Shown one piece after another: positions 60,793 to 64,000 of a stretch of DNA of 64,000 nt. Below the pieces are notes generated by a model. The model saw only the letters and a list, made by a program, of their open reading frames with translations. It searched no databases and had not been told where the DNA came from. Where the stretch lies: the NCBI GenBank assembly GCA_017516065.1, contig JAFWDQ010000003.1, positions 87,753 to 151,752 on the forward strand, in the 5' to 3' direction. Source of the DNA: Oscillospiraceae bacterium. Its GTDB lineage: Bacteria; Bacillota; Clostridia; Oscillospirales; Oscillospiraceae. How positions within the stretch are numbered: position 1 is the first letter of the stretch; every line of letters starts with the position of its first letter. Position numbers and translations under genes: made by a program.

Positions 60793-61734
60793 TTACTTCT
60801 TCTTCGTGTCCATTTTGATTTTGCTTTTGTTGATGTTCATTTGTGCAAGTGGGGAGAATTTGTCATAGTTTTTTGTGATATCCGCATCGAAGATGGAGCA
60901 ATAGTGCTTTGTCATTGCAAGCGTGGAATGCCCCAGGATCTTTTGCAGCATGAAGGCATCCCCGCCACAGTCAATTAGATATTTGCGGGCAAAGGTGTGA
61001 CGGAACAGGTGAATGCTTGTCTTTTGGACACCACGCCGTCTGTTGTAGTTTGATATAGCGAGACGTAAAGCATTTTCCGAGAGCATACCACCTGTTTCTG
61101 TGCAGAAAAGATAATCATCGTCTGCGCCGCGCCGAAAGCGCAGGTATTCCCGCAGCACAGAGATCATTTGGCTGCAAAGGGGGATCGCCTGCAGCTTTCG
61201 GTTCTTGGTGTGACGGTAATAGACGATCGCACCCTCCAGGTCCACGTCACGGATTTGGATCGCCCTGATTGTGGCGGCGCGGCTCCCGCTGTTCAGCAGG
61301 AAATTGACGATGACCCAGTTCCGATACTCCGTGAAGGAACATTTGCGGGTGTCGGGCTTTTTCAGCAGCGCTTCCAGTTCCTTGTCGGAATAGGTCTCCT
61401 TTATGGTCTCCTCGCCCTTATAGAGGGGAATGTTCAGCCGCGTCAGCCCCTCCTCATTGCACCACGAGAAAAAGGACTTCAGGGTCCGTGTGTAGCTCAG
61501 GATCGTATTCGCTGAAAGGTCAGTGCCGCGCATACTGACTATCATTTTTTCCAAGTCAGACCTCTTGATTTCAGAAAGCTCCTGTTTGATGTCCAAATGC
61601 TTTGCAATAGACTTGAAATGATACTGATAACTCTCCAAAGTCTTCTCCGCCAAGCCTTTGGCCCGTTTGGACACGATGAAATCCTGAAAGATTTCTTCCA
61701 TGGAGACCGCCTGCTGCATCTTGATTTTTGACAT
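60793..61734 (-). CDS. Tyrosine recombinase / integrase
   Basis: 313 residues. N-terminal SAM-like core-binding domain about 12-95 (LAEKTLESYQYHFKSIAKHL), catalytic domain about 110-295 with Arg152 (NSGSRAATI), Lys in HTKNRKLQ, His242 and Arg245 (HLFRHTFARKY), His269 (LGHSTLAMT) and nucleophile Tyr278. All residues of the R-K-H-R-H-Y set are present. It starts 128 bases from the intact tRNA-Ala and reads away from it. Low-GC codon use relative to neighbours. It should catalyse excision and integration at the 46-base repeat. Confidence 0.93.
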   Translation of the reverse strand: MSKIKMQQAVSMEEIFQDFIVSKRAKGLAEKTLESYQYHFKSIAKHLDIKQELSEIKRSDLEKMIVSMRGTDLSANTILSYTRTLKSFFSWCNEEGLTRLNIPLYKGEETIKETYSDKELEALLKKPDTRKCSFTEYRNWVIVNFLLNSGSRAATIRAIQIRDVDLEGAIVYYRHTKNRKLQAIPLCSQMISVLREYLRFRRGADDDYLFCTETGGMLSENALRLAISNYNRRRGVQKTSIHLFRHTFARKYLIDCGGDAFMLQKILGHSTLAMTKHYCSIFDADITKNYDKFSPLAQMNINKSKIKMDTKKK

Positions 61735-61806
61735 TTTTCAGACCTCTTGATTTCAGATTTTCGTGTCAGAAATCAAGCGCTGCGGTTTTTCCCGTTTTGA
61801 GCAAAG

Positions 61807-61842
61807 AAAAAACCTTGTAGTCATTGAAACTACAAGGTTTTT
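61807..61842 (-). terminator. Terminator downstream of the intact tRNA-Ala
   Basis: AAAAACCTTGTAG (61807-61820 region) with 61830-61842 and T-run on either strand; it separates the tRNA from the integrase gene. Confidence 0.78.
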
Positions 61843-61861
61843 CTTCGCGGTACAGGACCGT

Positions 61862-61937
<76 letters not shown>

Positions 61938-61965
61938 AACTTACGCCTTTTCCGGCGCAAAAAAG

Positions 61966-61994
61966 ATAATAGCACAGCGCAGCAGGATTGTCAA
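61966..61994 (-). promoter_or_regulatory. tRNA-Ala promoter
   Basis: TTGACA (61989-61994), a 17-base spacer and TATTAT (61966-61971) on the minus strand. Confidence 0.82.
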
Positions 61995-62080
61995 GAGAAT
62001 TTCTTGATTTTCTTAATTTTTGCTTCGCCGCCCGGGCAGGAGTGAGCCGCGCCGGTCCGCAGACTCCAAAGCGGCGGGAG

Positions 62081-62115
62081 GCGCGGACCGCTTCCGCCGG
62101 TCCGCGCCTCCGCTG
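62081..62115 (-). terminator. GC-rich hairpin after clpC
   Basis: AGGCGCGGACC pairs with GGTCCGCGCCT around 9 bases. There is no T-run, so termination is less certain. Confidence 0.45.
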
Positions 62116-62161
62116 TGTTGTATGGGTGTCGTATGAAGTATGGGTAAAGAAGAGAGTCTTC

Positions 62162-64000
62162 TTATTCCTCCGGCGTTTCCGTCGGCGTCTCCGCCGCCGG
62201 GTGGACCGGGGTGACCTGCAGTTTGCCTTCCTCCGCCGAGACCCGGGCGGTGTCGCCGTGCTTCAGGCTGCCGTCCAGCATCGCCTCTGCCACGGCGTCC
62301 TCCACGTTGCTCTGGATGGCCCGGCGCAGCGGTCTGGCGCCGTACACGGGATCGAAACCGATCTCCGCAAGGGTATCCAGGGCGCCGTCGTCGGCTTCCA
62401 GCTTCACGCCCATCTGCTCCATCCGCTTGCCGGACTGGGCCAGCAGGCGCTGGGCGATGGCACGGATATCTTCCTTGCCCAGGGGGTGGAAGACGATAAT
62501 GTCGTCGATGCGGTTGAGGAATTCCGGTCTGAACAGGTGCTTGACATCCTCCATCACCGCGGCGCGGATCGTCTCATAGCTCCGGGTCTCCTCATCGGCG
62601 CTGTCTGCAAAGCCCAGAGGCTTGCTCTGCTCCGTGATATGCCGGGCGCCGGCGTTGGAGGTCATGACGATGATCGTGTTCTTGAAGTCCACACGGCGGC
62701 CCTGGGAATCCGTCAGCTGGCCGTCCTCCATGATCTGCAGCAGGATGCTCCACACGTCCTCGTGGGCCTTCTCCATCTCGTCGAACAGCACCACGGAATA
62801 GGGCTTTCTGCGGACCTTCTCGGTGAGCTGGCCGCCTTCGTCGTGGCCCACGTAGCCCGGAGGCGAACCGATGAGCCGGGACACGGTATGGCGCTCCATA
62901 TACTCGGACATATCGATGCGGATCATGGCGTTCTCATCTCCGAACATGGCCTCCGCCAACGCGCGGCACAGCTCGGTCTTGCCCACACCGGTGGGGCCCA
63001 GGAACAGGAACGACCCGATGGGCCGCTTGGGATCCTTCAGGCCCACACGGCCGCGGCGGATGGCCTTGGCAACTGCCTTGACCGCCTCGTCCTGGCCCAC
63101 GATGCGCTGGTGCAGCACTTCCTCCAGGTGCAGCAGACGATCGGCCTCCGCCTCGGTGAGCTGGGTCACGGGGATCCCCGTCCAGCTGGACACCACGGCG
63201 GCCACGTCGTTCTCCGTCACCTTGGTGTTTTTCCCGCCGGTGTTGGATCGCCAGGCCTCCCGCTGGGCGTCGATCTTCTCCTGGACCTCCTTCTCCTTGT
63301 CCCGGAGCGTCGCCGCCTGCTCGAAATTCTGGGCCCGGACGGCCTCCTCCTTCTCCGCGGCCAGACGTTTCACCTCATCCTCCAGACCCTTCAGGTCAGG
63401 CGGCGCGGTGAGATTCTGCATCCGCACCCGGGAAGCGGCCTCGTCGATGAGGTCGATGGCCTTGTCCGGCAGGAACCGGTCGTTGACATAGCGGCGGGAC
63501 AGCTCCACGGCGGCGTGGATGGCCTCGTCGGTGATGCTGAGCTTGTGGTGGGCCTCATAGCGGTCCCGGAGCCCCAGCAGGATCTGCTCCGCCTCCTCCG
63601 CCGTGGGCTCGCCCACGGTGACGGGCTGGAAGCGGCGCTCCAGAGCCGCGTCCTTTTCAATGTACTTGCGGTACTCGTTGAGCGTGGTGGCGCCGATGAC
63701 CTGGATCTCGCCCCGGCCCAGGGCCGGCTTGATGATATTGGCCGCGTCCACGGCGCCCTCGGCGGCGCCGGCGCCGATGATGGTGTGCAGCTCGTCGATG
63801 AAGAGGATCACGTCCCCGGCCTTGACGATCTCGTCCATGGCGGCCTTGATGCGCTCTTCGAATTCGCCCCGGTACTTGGTGCCGGCGATCATGCCGGACA
63901 GGTCCAGAGACAGCAGCCGCTTCCCGATGAGGGTGTCCGGCACGTCGCCGGACTGGATCCGCTGGGCCAGGCCCTCTGCAATGGCGGTCTTGCCCACGCC
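62162..64000 (-). CDS. clpC: ClpC-type AAA+ unfoldase (5' end outside window)
   Basis: The C-terminal 612 codons are visible; the N-terminal repeats and first Walker A start lie past the right edge. NBD1: [12 protein letters not shown] (Walker A tail), [12 protein letters not shown] (Walker B). A UVR-like coiled middle domain ([20 protein letters not shown]) marks ClpC rather than ClpB, which has a much longer M-domain. NBD2: [34 protein letters not shown], sensor NAGARHI, and [12 protein letters not shown]. It unfolds substrates for ClpP with adaptors such as McsB or MecA. The C-terminal tail is acidic and Thr/Pro-rich (ETPTETPEE), and unusually short. Confidence 0.93.
   Translation of the reverse strand, partial: GVGKTAIAEGLAQRIQSGDVPDTLIGKRLLSLDLSGMIAGTKYRGEFEERIKAAMDEIVKAGDVILFIDELHTIIGAGAAEGAVDAANIIKPALGRGEIQVIGATTLNEYRKYIEKDAALERRFQPVTVGEPTAEEAEQILLGLRDRYEAHHKLSITDEAIHAAVELSRRYVNDRFLPDKAIDLIDEAASRVRMQNLTAPPDLKGLEDEVKRLAAEKEEAVRAQNFEQAATLRDKEKEVQEKIDAQREAWRSNTGGKNTKVTENDVAAVVSSWTGIPVTQLTEAEADRLLHLEEVLHQRIVGQDEAVKAVAKAIRRGRVGLKDPKRPIGSFLFLGPTGVGKTELCRALAEAMFGDENAMIRIDMSEYMERHTVSRLIGSPPGYVGHDEGGQLTEKVRRKPYSVVLFDEMEKAHEDVWSILLQIMEDGQLTDSQGRRVDFKNTIIVMTSNAGARHITEQSKPLGFADSADEETRSYETIRAAVMEDVKHLFRPEFLNRIDDIIVFHPLGKEDIRAIAQRLLAQSGKRMEQMGVKLEADDGALDTLAEIGFDPVYGARPLRRAIQSNVEDAVAEAMLDGSLKHGDTARVSAEEGKLQVTPVHPAAETPTETPEE

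Overview
The window is a GC-rich chromosomal segment from a spore-forming, Gram-positive-type member of the Clostridia, most likely the Oscillospiraceae (Oscillibacter/Flavonifractor-like). The reasons are S-layer-homology (SLH) wall proteins, a cotJ spore-coat operon, a DUF2325-DUF3793-flavodoxin iron operon, an XRE-desulfoferrodoxin fusion, Clostridia-style RND/TolC-like efflux, and dense genes with GGAGG ribosome sites. The genus is inference. There is no rRNA and no CRISPR array. Two intact tRNA genes (Ser-GGA, Ala-GGC) are present.

Layout. 1-8.4 kb: a truncated SLH-lectin protein, a membrane-anchored unknown, gap (GAPDH), a histidine-kinase-like protein lacking the phospho-acceptor His, a SecB-like chaperone, a prolyl-tRNA editing protein, an XRE-desulfoferrodoxin fusion, a DEDDh exonuclease and a Bcp peroxiredoxin. 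8.4-9.5 kb: cotJ operon with cotJA and cotJB fused. 9.6-18.0 kb: complete arginine operon, transcribed leftward in the order argG-H-C-J-B-D-F, with a consensus promoter overlapped by an ARG-box palindrome. 18.2-25.9 kb: DUF1847 protein, acyl-CoA synthetase, SIR2-like protein, amino-acid binding lipoprotein, an unknown, an InlB-repeat/SH3/SLH protein and an FmdE-family protein. 26.1 kb: tRNA-Ser with a duplicated 3' end. 26.5-33.1 kb: TetR-controlled TolC-like/MFP/RND efflux operon. 33.2-41.0 kb: macro-domain, VWA, GATase1-HD fusion, GNAT, and three overlapping flavoprotein genes.

41.2-53.0 kb is an iron and peroxide block. It holds a DtxR/MntR regulator, an operon with twin TTAGC-N4-GCTAA operators (DUF2325, DUF3793, flavodoxin), an OhrR-flavodoxin-glutathione peroxidase operon whose peroxidase carries an in-frame amber codon, and a siderophore-type uptake cluster (FecCD permease, ATPase, two tandem binding lipoproteins) followed by a heterodimeric ABC transporter.

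53.0-64 kb: an SLH/Ig-like surface protein; then a four-gene partner-switching signalling operon (STAS; PP2C phosphatase fused to an RsbW-type ATPase; SpoT-like HD hydrolase; STAS fused to an APH-like kinase). Next is a roughly 2.2-kb integrative element in the 3' end of tRNA-Ala whose only recognised genes are a tyrosine integrase and a CIRCE-controlled Hsp20. The window ends inside clpC.

The strongest candidates for something undescribed are the STAS/phosphatase-kinase/HD/STAS-kinase operon and the minimal tRNA-Ala element with its lone heat-shock cargo. Next are the XRE-desulfoferrodoxin and GATase1-HD fusions. All functions are inferred by reading motifs; no searches were run.
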